Shown here piece by piece: positions 1 through 7,407 of a DNA stretch of 20,398 nucleotides. The notes beneath the pieces are model-generated. The model saw only the letters and a program-made list of their open reading frames with translations. It did no database searches and was not told where the DNA came from. The DNA is from Flavobacteriales bacterium (GTDB taxonomy: Bacteria > Bacteroidota > Bacteroidia > Flavobacteriales > UA16). The position numbers and the translations under genes were made by a program. Within the stretch, counting starts at the first letter, position 1, and each line of letters begins with the position of its first letter. The DNA is taken from NCBI GenBank assembly GCA_030831885.1, contig JAURKF010000316.1:1-20398 (forward strand), read 5' to 3'.

Positions 1-330
1 AATGGCAGAAGCCACCGCGCGAGTTAACTTAATATCACCGAGTTGGCGTGCGATGTCTTCGTAGCTGGCTGTTTTAGCAAAAGGAATACGCATCACCTCT
101 TCCCAAACCGTTTGTTGAAAATGGGTACCTTCGAGGTGCGTGCTAAAATCCATTCTTCTTGAATTACCATTGAAAAAAAGCGCCAAAGCACTGAGCACTC
201 TATGCAAATCATGATCGAAATCGTCGTTTCCACGATGCTCCACAAAATCAATACGCGATAGCATTCCGGACTGGCCCTCTATGCGCAGCCAGCCTATAGG
301 AGATTGAAAGTGAACAACAGATTTGCGCAT
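1..330 (-). CDS. ogt: Methylated-DNA--protein-cysteine S-methyltransferase, 3' end beyond window
   Basis: This is the N-terminal 110 codons of an Ogt/Ada-C family protein, which repairs O6-alkylguanine by moving the alkyl group to its own cysteine. The open frame runs from an ATG at 330 to the window edge. The N-terminal part (VHFQSPIGWLRIEG) fits the small ribonuclease-H-like methyltransferase domain. From about residue 74 comes the family pattern GTHFQQTVWEEVMRIPFAKT followed by SYEDIARQLG and RAVASAI, which is the helix-turn-helix DNA-binding segment. The catalytic PCHR motif would lie just past base 1 and cannot be seen, so activity cannot be judged. The gene is divergent from the isomerase gene at 427, with 96 bp between the two starts. 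Family assignment is firm. Ogt rather than a fused Ada protein is inferred from the short N-terminus. Confidence 0.9.
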   Translation of the reverse strand, partial: MRKSVVHFQSPIGWLRIEGQSGMLSRIDFVEHRGNDDFDHDLHRVLSALALFFNGNSRRMDFSTHLEGTHFQQTVWEEVMRIPFAKTASYEDIARQLGDIKLTRAVASAI

Positions 331-426
331 GGTGCACAAATTAGTGCAATTTGGGGTTTACAAAACTATCACGAATTAAAGTCATACACGACGTAAATTC
401 GCAACTCGTAAAACTGTATTTGCACA

Positions 427-1413
427 ATGAAAAAACTAGTAGAAGAATTCCCAAATCACTTGCGCGAAGCCCTTCAAATTGGTCGCGCTGCTCAACTCAA
501 CCCATGCAAAAAGACCATTCACAACATCGTTATCTCCGGACTTGGAGGAAGCGGAATTGGGGGTAAAATAGTAAGCCAGCTCGTTGCTGAGAAATGTTCA
601 GTTCCTATCGTTTGTACGAACGATTACGTGCTGCCCGATTTTGTGAACGAGCACACGCTCGTGATCATTAGCAGCTATAGTGGCGATACCGAAGAAACGC
701 TAGCAGCACTGCAAGAGGCAATTGGCAAAAATGCAGAGATCGCGTGCGTAACCAGCGGAGGAAAAATCGCTGCCACCGCTAAAGAAAACGGCTACAACCA
801 TATCATCATTCCTGGCGGGAACCCACCGCGCTCCATGTTCGGATACAGCTCGGTGCAATTATTCTTCGTACTACGCCATTACGGCTTTATTGACGGATCT
901 TTCGAGAAGGAAGTTGAGAACAGCATCGCGCTTATCGAAAAAAACATCGACGACATTCGCACGGCGTCGAAAAACATCGCTGAAATCGTTGTACATCGCA
1001 TTCCGATTCTATACAGCGAGGCTATGTATGAAGGCGTGGCCATTCGCTGGCGCCAGCAGATCAATGAAAATTCGAAGATGCTTTGCTGGCACCACGTATT
1101 CCCTGAAATGAACCACAATGAACTTGTGGGCTGGACAGGAGGTGACAACCGCGTTGCGGTTATAATTCTTCGCAATGAAGACGACCACAAGCGTTCACAG
1201 CTTCGTATGGAACTGTGCAAAAAATTGATGGGTGAAAAATGTGACACCGTAATTGAAGCATGGTCTAAAGGATCGACACGTATCGAGCGTTCGATGTACT
1301 TAATTCACTTGGGTGACTGGATCAGCATCGATTTGGCAGAATTGCGCAATGAAGATGCTGTTGCAATTCCGGCCATCATTTTCCTTAAGAACGAATTGGC
1401 CAAGGTGAACTAG
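427..1413 (+). CDS. Bifunctional phosphoglucose/phosphomannose isomerase, SIS family
   Basis: A 328-residue SIS-fold isomerase expected to interconvert glucose-6-phosphate or mannose-6-phosphate with fructose-6-phosphate in the cytosol. The first SIS half carries GLGGSGIGG (residues 38-46) and the phosphate-binding SSYSGDTEETL (82-92). The C-terminal half has the PGI/PMI signature: RWRQQINENSK (207-217) and PEMNHNELVGW (226-236). By motif, R135, E214, H230 and K321 sit where the archaeal PGI/PMI enzymes have their catalytic residues; this is a by-eye alignment. It is much shorter than classical PGI (about 550 residues) and unrelated to cupin-type PMI. The start at 427 matches the family N-terminus. 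A weak -7-like element (TAAATTCG, 394-401) lies 25 bp upstream. lipB follows after 7 bp, so the two are probably cotranscribed. Mono- versus dual-substrate use cannot be told from sequence. Confidence 0.88.
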   Translation: MKKLVEEFPNHLREALQIGRAAQLNPCKKTIHNIVISGLGGSGIGGKIVSQLVAEKCSVPIVCTNDYVLPDFVNEHTLVIISSYSGDTEETLAALQEAIGKNAEIACVTSGGKIAATAKENGYNHIIIPGGNPPRSMFGYSSVQLFFVLRHYGFIDGSFEKEVENSIALIEKNIDDIRTASKNIAEIVVHRIPILYSEAMYEGVAIRWRQQINENSKMLCWHHVFPEMNHNELVGWTGGDNRVAVIILRNEDDHKRSQLRMELCKKLMGEKCDTVIEAWSKGSTRIERSMYLIHLGDWISIDLAELRNEDAVAIPAIIFLKNELAKVN

Positions 1414-1420
1414 ATCGTCG

Positions 1421-2128
1421 ATGAGCAAGCCCGTTGTGTTTCGCGATTTAGGCCGCATGGATTACAAAGCGTGCTGGGACTTGCAAGAAACGCACTTCAA
1501 CACGACGGTTCAACAAAAATTTCAGAATAGAACAAACTCTACCGAAGAACAAGTGGTCACTACCGACCACTTGTTTTTTGTGGAACATCCGCATGTGTAC
1601 ACATTGGGCAAGAGTGGCGACATGGCCAACCTCCTTCTAGATGAAGAAGCGCTGGAGAGAGTGGATGCACGATTTTACGCCATCAACAGAGGTGGCGACA
1701 TAACCTACCACGGCCCCGGACAAATCGTTGGATACCCCATCTTCGATCTCGATCATTTCTTCACCGACATCCACAAGTATTTGCGTTTCCTGGAAGAAGC
1801 TATCATTCTAACTCTTGCAGATTATGGCATTCAGGCAGGTCGCATAGAAGGTCTGACGGGTGTATGGCTCGATGAATCCAATCCGAAAGAAGCGCGCAAA
1901 ATTGCTGCACTCGGCGTAAAATGCAGCAGGTGGGTAACAATGCATGGATTCGCATTCAACGTGAATGCCGACCTTTCTTATTTCAATAACATTATCCCTT
2001 GCGGAATTACAGATAAAGCTGTTACATCGATGCATCTTGAACTCGGGCAAAAGCTCGATATAGAAGAAGTAAAGAAGCGGTTAAAGCTTCATATTGGTGA
2101 GGTATTCGACATTGAATGGGTGGTTTAA
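1421..2128 (+). CDS. lipB: Octanoyl-[ACP]:protein N-octanoyltransferase LipB
   Basis: A 235-residue LipB. It moves the octanoyl group from octanoyl-ACP to the lipoyl domains of E2 subunits and the glycine-cleavage H protein, the first step of lipoate synthesis before LipA inserts sulfur. The family signature RGGDITYHGPGQ is at residues 90-101. The acyl-carrying cysteine is C194 in IIPCGI and the conserved lysine is K160 in RKIAALG, corresponding to the Cys/Lys pair of E. coli LipB. HGFAFNVN (175-182) is also typical. Length is normal with a few extra residues near 35-48. The gene begins 7 bp after the isomerase stop, suggesting cotranscription without an evident functional link. lipA is not in the window. 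Confidence 0.95.
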   Translation: MSKPVVFRDLGRMDYKACWDLQETHFNTTVQQKFQNRTNSTEEQVVTTDHLFFVEHPHVYTLGKSGDMANLLLDEEALERVDARFYAINRGGDITYHGPGQIVGYPIFDLDHFFTDIHKYLRFLEEAIILTLADYGIQAGRIEGLTGVWLDESNPKEARKIAALGVKCSRWVTMHGFAFNVNADLSYFNNIIPCGITDKAVTSMHLELGQKLDIEEVKKRLKLHIGEVFDIEWVV

Positions 2129-2147
2129 TTTACCCGACAGAATCGGT

Positions 2148-2155
2148 TACTTTTG
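2148..2155 (+). promoter_or_regulatory. Candidate -7 promoter element for gpsA
   Basis: TACTTTTG is a perfect match to the Bacteroidota -7 consensus TAnnTTTG. It lies in the 44-bp gap between lipB and gpsA, 17 bp before the gpsA start codon. No TTG is seen at the usual 17-23 bp upstream, only a T-rich patch overlapping the lipB stop. It suggests gpsA can be transcribed separately from the isomerase-lipB unit. An 8-bp degenerate motif can occur by chance. Confidence 0.45.
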
Positions 2156-2172
2156 TGTAACCTTAATCGATT

Positions 2173-3168
2173 ATGAGCAAACCAAGAGTAGGTGTACTAG
2201 GCGGAGGATCATGGGCTACGGCTCAGGTCAAGTTGTTGTGCAAGAACACAGATACAGTTCAATGGTGGATGCGCAATAAAGAAGCCATCGATCATATCCG
2301 ACAATTCGGCCACAACCCCAACTATATCCAGAGCATAGAGTTTGAGCCGGAAAAACTCAACGTCACAGATAATCTGCAAGAGGTTATTGATAATAGCGAC
2401 TATATCATCGTAGCGGTGCCATCCGCATTCGTGCATGAAGCATTTCAGCACTATAAGCCCAGTGGCATGGAAAACAAGGTGCTCTTCTCCGCAATCAAAG
2501 GCGTTATCAATGAATTCGACTCAATACCAGCGCGCTATTTTCACAAACAGCTTGGTGTTCCCTATGAAAATATCGGCATTGTGTGTGGCCCATGCCACGC
2601 CGAAGAAGTTGCCATGGAGAAGTTGTCTTACTTAACGATAGGCTGTAACGACCTGTCGAAAGCTGATATCATGGCAAGTATGCTGGGTTGCAGGTTTATC
2701 AAAACAACTACAACCGAAGATGTGTTTGGCGCTGAACTCGCCGCCATTCTGAAAAACGTTTATGCTGTTGCAAGTGGCATATGTCACGGGCTTGGATATG
2801 GCGACAATTTTCAAGCGGTGCTAATTAGCAGTGCCATTCGGGAAATGGAACGCTTCATCGATACTGTGCACGAGGTACACCGCGATGTGAAGAGCAGCGC
2901 ATATTTGGGTGACTTGCTGGTAACAGCCTATTCCCCCTACTCGCGCAATCGCACGCTGGGCACAATGGTCGGAAAAGGATATAGCGTTAAGTGGGCCACC
3001 ATCGAAATGAATATGGTCGCCGAAGGGTATTACGCAGCGCGTGGAATTCACGAAATCAACAAGAAATTCAATGCAGATATTCCGATTGCAGATGCCGTCT
3101 ATCGCATTCTTTATGAAAAAATATCGCCCATGATGGAGATGCGAATATTGACTGATAAGCTCTCCTAA
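2173..3168 (+). CDS. gpsA: NAD(P)H-dependent glycerol-3-phosphate dehydrogenase
   Basis: A 331-residue cytosolic GpsA. It reduces dihydroxyacetone phosphate to sn-glycerol-3-phosphate, the backbone for phospholipid synthesis. The Rossmann nucleotide-binding loop is GVLGGGSWATA (residues 7-17). The substrate site shows SAIKG (106-110) and GPCHAEE (139-145), where most proteobacterial enzymes have GPSFA(x)E. The catalytic lysine is K194 in AAILKNVYAVASG, and the C-terminal domain has GDLLVTAYSPYSRNRTLG (246-263). Length and start fit the family. It follows lipB in the same direction with its own candidate promoter. No convincing terminator is seen in the 126 bp downstream. Confidence 0.95.
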   Translation: MSKPRVGVLGGGSWATAQVKLLCKNTDTVQWWMRNKEAIDHIRQFGHNPNYIQSIEFEPEKLNVTDNLQEVIDNSDYIIVAVPSAFVHEAFQHYKPSGMENKVLFSAIKGVINEFDSIPARYFHKQLGVPYENIGIVCGPCHAEEVAMEKLSYLTIGCNDLSKADIMASMLGCRFIKTTTTEDVFGAELAAILKNVYAVASGICHGLGYGDNFQAVLISSAIREMERFIDTVHEVHRDVKSSAYLGDLLVTAYSPYSRNRTLGTMVGKGYSVKWATIEMNMVAEGYYAARGIHEINKKFNADIPIADAVYRILYEKISPMMEMRILTDKLS

Positions 3169-3294
3169 TTTAGCAGTTTCAAAATCCGAGTGATTGATTC
3201 AGCAGGCTAGCTAATCGATTTTGTTCAAAAACAGTTTACCTGCAATAATTAGACGGTTAGGTGTGTTGTAATTTTCCCGGTTAACAGCATCGTC

Positions 3295-4941
3295 ATGAAT
3301 CGATTAATTACCCTTCTCATTTGCGCATTGCAGCTATCTGTATCTGCTCAGGTACAAGAATACAAGGATCAACACCCCAATGGTAAAACACGCAGTGAGG
3401 GAAACTATGTAAATGGTTTCGAAGATGGGCTATGGAAATATTATTACGACACCGGAACGTTGCAGGAAGAAGCGCATTATCGCAACGGTAAATTCAATGG
3501 AAGCGTAAAGCGTTATCACCCCAACGGCAAACTTATGGTAGAGGGTTATTTCAAAATGAATGCGCAAGACAGCGTTCAGCGCACATTTACCACAGAGGGT
3601 GTTTTGGTGGAAGAGGGGTTCTACTTGAATGGAATAAAAAGTGGGAAGTGGAATTATTTCTTTCCTTCGGGCGATACAATGATGGTGGAAGAATTTCGCG
3701 ATGGTGAAGAATTCCTCTGGTTGTATTGCGACGCAAATAAGATCCGCACCATCAACGGCGGCAATGGCGTAATGGAAGAGAAATTCGATACCGGTAAAAT
3801 ATTTCGAAGTTCTTCATATAAAAACGGTAAGCTAGATGGACCGTATCTCGAAAACTATACGGGAGGCTCTACTAGAACACGCGGACAGTATAAAGAAGGA
3901 AAAGAAGATGGTCTTTGGGAAGAGCTATACCCTTCAGGCAACATGAAGCGCCATGCGCATTACAAATTGGGCGTGCTCCATGGTCAGCTTACCGAAAAAT
4001 ACACGAAAGGTCAGGTTTCTGTTTCAGGAACCTATTCCGATGGGAAAAAAACAAGTCACTGGATTTGGTACCTCGAAAATGGAGTGAAGGATATGGCGGG
4101 TGATTTTGAGAATGACCTACAGCAAGGGGAATGGACGTTTTATTATGGTAATGGAGAGCGCGAATACTGGGGTAACTACGACAAGGGGAAGATGAATGGA
4201 TTCTGGCAGTGGCAGTATTGGAAGGGCTCCAAATGGAAGCAGGGCGACATCGTGAACGATAAGAAGAATGGGGTGTGGAAGTATTGGTATGAGGACGGAA
4301 AACCGATGATGGAGGGAAATTTCAAAAACGATCTTGAAGTGGGTGAGTGGAAATCATGGTACAACAACGGTTGTATCCAAGACATCGGATACTACAACGA
4401 GGGAAAAATGGAGGGCAAATGGACCGGTAATCACCCAAATGGGGTGAAGAGCTATGAGGGCACGTGGTCGGTGATGAAAAGCAAAGATAAATTTGCGCAA
4501 AACATGAGCGACTTGTATAAAATCAAAAACGATACAGTCTCAAAGGTTAAAGTCGGCGATGTAAAAAAGAGTAAATGGACGTATTGGAGTGATAAAGGGA
4601 GCATCGAAAAAATAGAAACCTATGGATCGGACGGATCGCTGAATGGTCCCTATGAATCTTACAACAATGGCCGCCTCGAAAGTAAAGGCAGTTATAAAAA
4701 CGGAAAACCCAATGGAAGTTGGTCATACTTCCATCCGCATGGCGCACCTATGCGCGATTGTACATTCAAGGAAGGAAAACTGAATGGGAAAAGTATTATC
4801 TACGACGCACGCGGACGAGTAATTGAAATATCAAATTATAAGAACAACAAATTGCACGGGACATACATCAGCTACGACGAAAAGACCGGCAAGGAGCGAA
4901 TACGAATTGAATATGACAACGGTAAAGCGAAGCAGAATTGA
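3295..4941 (+). CDS. Secreted MORN_2-repeat protein, function unknown
   Basis: A 548-residue protein with a type I signal peptide (MNRLITLLICALQLSVSA, cleavage likely before Q19). The rest is about 21-22 copies of a 20-25 residue unit of the form G-x-W-x-x-Y/F-x-x-x-G-x-x-x-x-x-G-x-Y/F-x-x-G, as in DGLWKYYYDTG, NGVWKYWYEDG and NGSWSYFHPHG. This is the MORN_2 pattern found in YwqK-like proteins of Bacteroidota. One irregular Lys-rich stretch (roughly residues 393-422) interrupts the array before the last five units. There is no catalytic domain, T9SS sorting tail or transmembrane segment, so it is predicted to be periplasmic or outer-surface associated. Such beta-hairpin arrays can act as scaffolds, but no partner is visible. 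A weak -7-like TAATTTTC lies at 3269-3276. The stop is 4 bp from the convergent pepP stop. Confidence 0.85.
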   Translation: MNRLITLLICALQLSVSAQVQEYKDQHPNGKTRSEGNYVNGFEDGLWKYYYDTGTLQEEAHYRNGKFNGSVKRYHPNGKLMVEGYFKMNAQDSVQRTFTTEGVLVEEGFYLNGIKSGKWNYFFPSGDTMMVEEFRDGEEFLWLYCDANKIRTINGGNGVMEEKFDTGKIFRSSSYKNGKLDGPYLENYTGGSTRTRGQYKEGKEDGLWEELYPSGNMKRHAHYKLGVLHGQLTEKYTKGQVSVSGTYSDGKKTSHWIWYLENGVKDMAGDFENDLQQGEWTFYYGNGEREYWGNYDKGKMNGFWQWQYWKGSKWKQGDIVNDKKNGVWKYWYEDGKPMMEGNFKNDLEVGEWKSWYNNGCIQDIGYYNEGKMEGKWTGNHPNGVKSYEGTWSVMKSKDKFAQNMSDLYKIKNDTVSKVKVGDVKKSKWTYWSDKGSIEKIETYGSDGSLNGPYESYNNGRLESKGSYKNGKPNGSWSYFHPHGAPMRDCTFKEGKLNGKSIIYDARGRVIEISNYKNNKLHGTYISYDEKTGKERIRIEYDNGKAKQN

Positions 4942-4945
4942 ATGC

Positions 4946-6241
4946 TTACTTTCCCGAATTCATTCTTTCCTCAATCTCTTCCACTTCGATTGCAAATTGC
5001 TCAAACATATCAACGTTTCCGCGCTTGGTGATAACGATGTTGTTTTCGATGCGAATGCCCAAACTCTCTTCCCTAATATAAATACCGGGTTCTACGGTAA
5101 ATACATTTCCCTCGGCAACTGGTTGCGTCCAGTCGCCTACATCGTGCACATCCAAGCCCAGAAAATGGGAGGTTCCATGCATGAAATACTTCTTATATGC
5201 CGGCCACTCCGCATTCTGATTTTTCACATCATCCATTGAGAGGAGTTTCAAATCGACGAGCTCTTTCGTCATCAATTCTCCAACTTGTTTGTGATATTCG
5301 TGCATCAGCACACCGGGTTTCAATAATGCCTTTGCGCCCTTCATGACATTCAGCACAGCATTATACACAGCCTTTTGTCGGGGCGAGAATCGGCCGTTCA
5401 CCGGAATACAGCGCGTCATATCAGCATTGTAGTTTCCGTACTCTGCGCCGACATCCATCAATAGTAAATCACCGTCTTTGCAAGGCTTGTCGTTGTCGAT
5501 ATAATGCAACACACATGCACTGAAGCCACTGGCGATAATAGGAGTGTAAGCGAATCCACGCGATCCCTTGGACAAGAACTCATGCATGTATTCCGCCTCA
5601 ATTTCATACTCCATTACACCAGGCCTCACCATTTTCATTACACGCTCAAAACCGCCACGCGTTATATCTATGGCTTGTTGCAATTGGTGAACCTCTTCTT
5701 GCTCTTTCACAGCGCGCAAGCGATGCATAATGGGCGCGCTGCGCTCAATGCGGTAATGCGGATAGTGTTCCCGCACCCATTTAGAGAAACGCGCCTCGCG
5801 GGTTTCAACTTCAATTACTGCGCGTGTGTGTTCATTATTATTCAGGTATATGCAACTTGCTTCTGCAAGAATGCTTTTGAAGACGCGCTCAAAATCGCTC
5901 AGCCAATACACCGTCTTAACACCCGTTTGAAGACGCGCCTGTTCTTTCATAAGCTTTGCTCCTTCCCAAATAGCAATGGTTTCATTGGTTTCCTTTAAAA
6001 ACAAAACCTCTCGGTGATGCGCATGAAACGAATCCGGAAACAAGAGTAAAATGCTCTCCTCCTGATCGACACCACACAGATAAAATATATCCGTCGCCTG
6101 TTTAAATGCAAAATGCCCGTCGGCGCTCGTAGGGTAAATATCATTGCTGCAGAAAACGGCAGCACCGCCTTTCAGCATGTGGGAAGCAAATCGTTTGCGT
6201 GCGCCGATATAGAAATCGGCTGGGAGTTGTTGGTAGCGCAT
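4946..6241 (-). CDS. pepP: Xaa-Pro aminopeptidase (aminopeptidase P family)
   Basis: A 431-residue M24B metallopeptidase that removes an N-terminal residue preceding proline. The N-terminal AMP_N domain spans about residues 3-135 (IYPTSADGHFAFKQATDIFY is typical). The pita-bread catalytic domain begins near 178 (VKEQEEVHQLQQAI). All five dinuclear metal ligands can be placed: D263 in LLMDVGAEYG, D274 in NADMTR, H359 in HGTSHFLGLDVHD, E384 in VEPGIYI and E399 in IRIENN. Length is normal and there is no signal peptide, so it is cytosolic. It starts 3 bp after the stop of the NeuB-family gene, so the two almost certainly share a transcript. A proline peptidase and a sugar-acid synthase have no known pathway in common. 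Confidence 0.94.
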   Translation of the reverse strand: MRYQQLPADFYIGARKRFASHMLKGGAAVFCSNDIYPTSADGHFAFKQATDIFYLCGVDQEESILLLFPDSFHAHHREVLFLKETNETIAIWEGAKLMKEQARLQTGVKTVYWLSDFERVFKSILAEASCIYLNNNEHTRAVIEVETREARFSKWVREHYPHYRIERSAPIMHRLRAVKEQEEVHQLQQAIDITRGGFERVMKMVRPGVMEYEIEAEYMHEFLSKGSRGFAYTPIIASGFSACVLHYIDNDKPCKDGDLLLMDVGAEYGNYNADMTRCIPVNGRFSPRQKAVYNAVLNVMKGAKALLKPGVLMHEYHKQVGELMTKELVDLKLLSMDDVKNQNAEWPAYKKYFMHGTSHFLGLDVHDVGDWTQPVAEGNVFTVEPGIYIREESLGIRIENNIVITKRGNVDMFEQFAIEVEEIEERMNSGK

Positions 6242-6244
6242 GTT

Positions 6245-7300
6245 TTAATCATTGAGTAAAAACCACTTCATCACTTCGTCTTCACCGATATCGCGAGATG
6301 CCTTTTTTCCTATTACCGCATGAATATCCTTCGGAGAAATACCGCTTGCAGGGCGTTTCCAAGTGAGATCGCTCATCTCAATAGACTTGCCCGCAGGAAT
6401 GTTTTTCGCGGCAACCAAACTTCTGCGTGCATTCGCACGCGCAGGGGCTTCGCTCTCCAGGGCCTTCATTTCAAATGTGCCAAGTAGTTCGAATGTGCGA
6501 TTCATTCGTTTATGGAAATGCTTCAGGTCTTCCTTATCCATGGCGTGGTAATGATCGTTACCGGGAAGCGCTTTGTCATGCGTGAAATGCTTCTCCAATA
6601 CTGCTGCACCCAGCAGTGTGGCCACTTCCAGAGTATGCATATCCTTTGGCAACGTGTGATCACTATATCCCGGCACTGCATCAGGAAAAAGGCGAATCAT
6701 GTCTTTAATCATTCCAAGATTCGCGTTCTCGTCCATAGTTGGATAGTTGAGCACGCAATGCATCAGGCAAAGTTTGTTGCCGTGTTTCTCAATTGTTTCC
6801 ACTGCTTGCATCACCTCCCACTTGAAGGCAGCTCCTGTAGAAAGAATTATTGGTTTACCGAATGAACATTGATATTCGATAAAGGGCAAATTCGTTAAAT
6901 CGCTGCTGCTGATTTTAAACACGGGCATTAGGTCCTTCAAAAAGGTGGCGCTTTCTACATCGAAAGGCGTGCTCATGAACTCAATTCCCGCTGTTTCGCA
7001 ATAGCGAGCCAATTCCTCGTATTCCTTCTTCCAAAACTTATCATATTTCTTGAAGAGCTCGAACTGTGAGCGCGTAGGTTCTTTCGTTATGTCCCAGTAG
7101 TAAGGTGAGTCTTTGCTTGCAATCGTTTCAGCCTTGTAAGTTTGGAACTTGATGGCGTGTGCTCCGCCCTCTGCGGCTTCATCGATGAGTCGCTTAGCGA
7201 GCTCCATCGACCCTTCATGATTAACGCCTGCCTCCGCAATAACGTAAGGGCTTTGCAATACGCGCGGATTGTAATTATTGAGAAAAGAAACGAGTTTCAT
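6245..7300 (-). CDS. N-acetylneuraminate synthase (NeuB) family protein with SAF domain
   Basis: A 351-residue enzyme of the family that condenses phosphoenolpyruvate with an amino sugar to give a nine-carbon nonulosonic acid (sialic, legionaminic or pseudaminic type). The TIM-barrel domain carries IAEAGVNHEGS (21-31), AIKFQTYKAET (49-59), STPFD (110-114), HCVLNYPT (181-188), GYSDHT (211-216) and EKHFT (236-240). H215 and H238 are the expected metal ligands. The SAF/antifreeze-like domain follows from ARRSLVAAKNIPAGK (291-305) to the end. The substrate loop after EKHFT reads HDKALPGNDHYHAMD, which differs from the classical Neu5Ac synthase DKxMEGPDH pattern, so the product is left open. No neuA-like cytidylyltransferase, epimerase or glycosyltransferase is in the window. 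pepP follows after 3 bp. Confidence 0.88.
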   Translation of the reverse strand: MKLVSFLNNYNPRVLQSPYVIAEAGVNHEGSMELAKRLIDEAAEGGAHAIKFQTYKAETIASKDSPYYWDITKEPTRSQFELFKKYDKFWKKEYEELARYCETAGIEFMSTPFDVESATFLKDLMPVFKISSSDLTNLPFIEYQCSFGKPIILSTGAAFKWEVMQAVETIEKHGNKLCLMHCVLNYPTMDENANLGMIKDMIRLFPDAVPGYSDHTLPKDMHTLEVATLLGAAVLEKHFTHDKALPGNDHYHAMDKEDLKHFHKRMNRTFELLGTFEMKALESEAPARANARRSLVAAKNIPAGKSIEMSDLTWKRPASGISPKDIHAVIGKKASRDIGEDEVMKWFLLND

Positions 7301-7304
7301 GGGT

Positions 7305-7312
7305 CGAAGGTA
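7305..7312 (-). promoter_or_regulatory. Possible -7 element immediately before the NeuB-family gene
   Basis: On the minus strand TACCTTCG matches TAnnTTTG at 7 of 8 positions and ends only 4 bp before the ATG. If used, the transcript would start at or near the start codon and be leaderless. A minus-strand TTG is present, but 26 bp further upstream, beyond the usual 17-23 bp. Weak support. Confidence 0.25.
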
Positions 7313-7377
7313 ATACGGAATTGCCGCGCTCGGGCAGCCAATAGGTTAGTAGATTGGGCGGCCGCTAATCCATTAAA

Positions 7378-7404
7378 GTCGAGCGATGACTGAGCGAAGT
7401 CGAG
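7378..7404. repeat. Short repetitive intergenic element with internal 11-bp repeat
   Basis: A 27-bp stretch starting GTCGAGCGATGACT and ending GAGCGAAGTCGAG. It contains GAGCGA twice with an 11-bp period and is bounded by direct GTCGAG copies. It sits 3 bp beyond the stop codon of the leucine-rich-repeat gene. In my recollection similar CTTCGACTTCGCTCAG-type strings recur between genes in Bacteroidota genomes, but only one copy is in this window. It may be a dispersed repeat rather than a gene-specific site. Confidence 0.35.
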
Positions 7405-7407
7405 GGC

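Noticed and set aside
351..566. 71-codon plus-strand frame overlapping the isomerase start
   Set aside because: It is out of frame with the conserved isomerase protein and has a non-protein-like composition.
4823..5239. 138-codon plus-strand frame spanning the convergent junction
   Set aside because: It covers the ends of two well-supported genes in the wrong frame.
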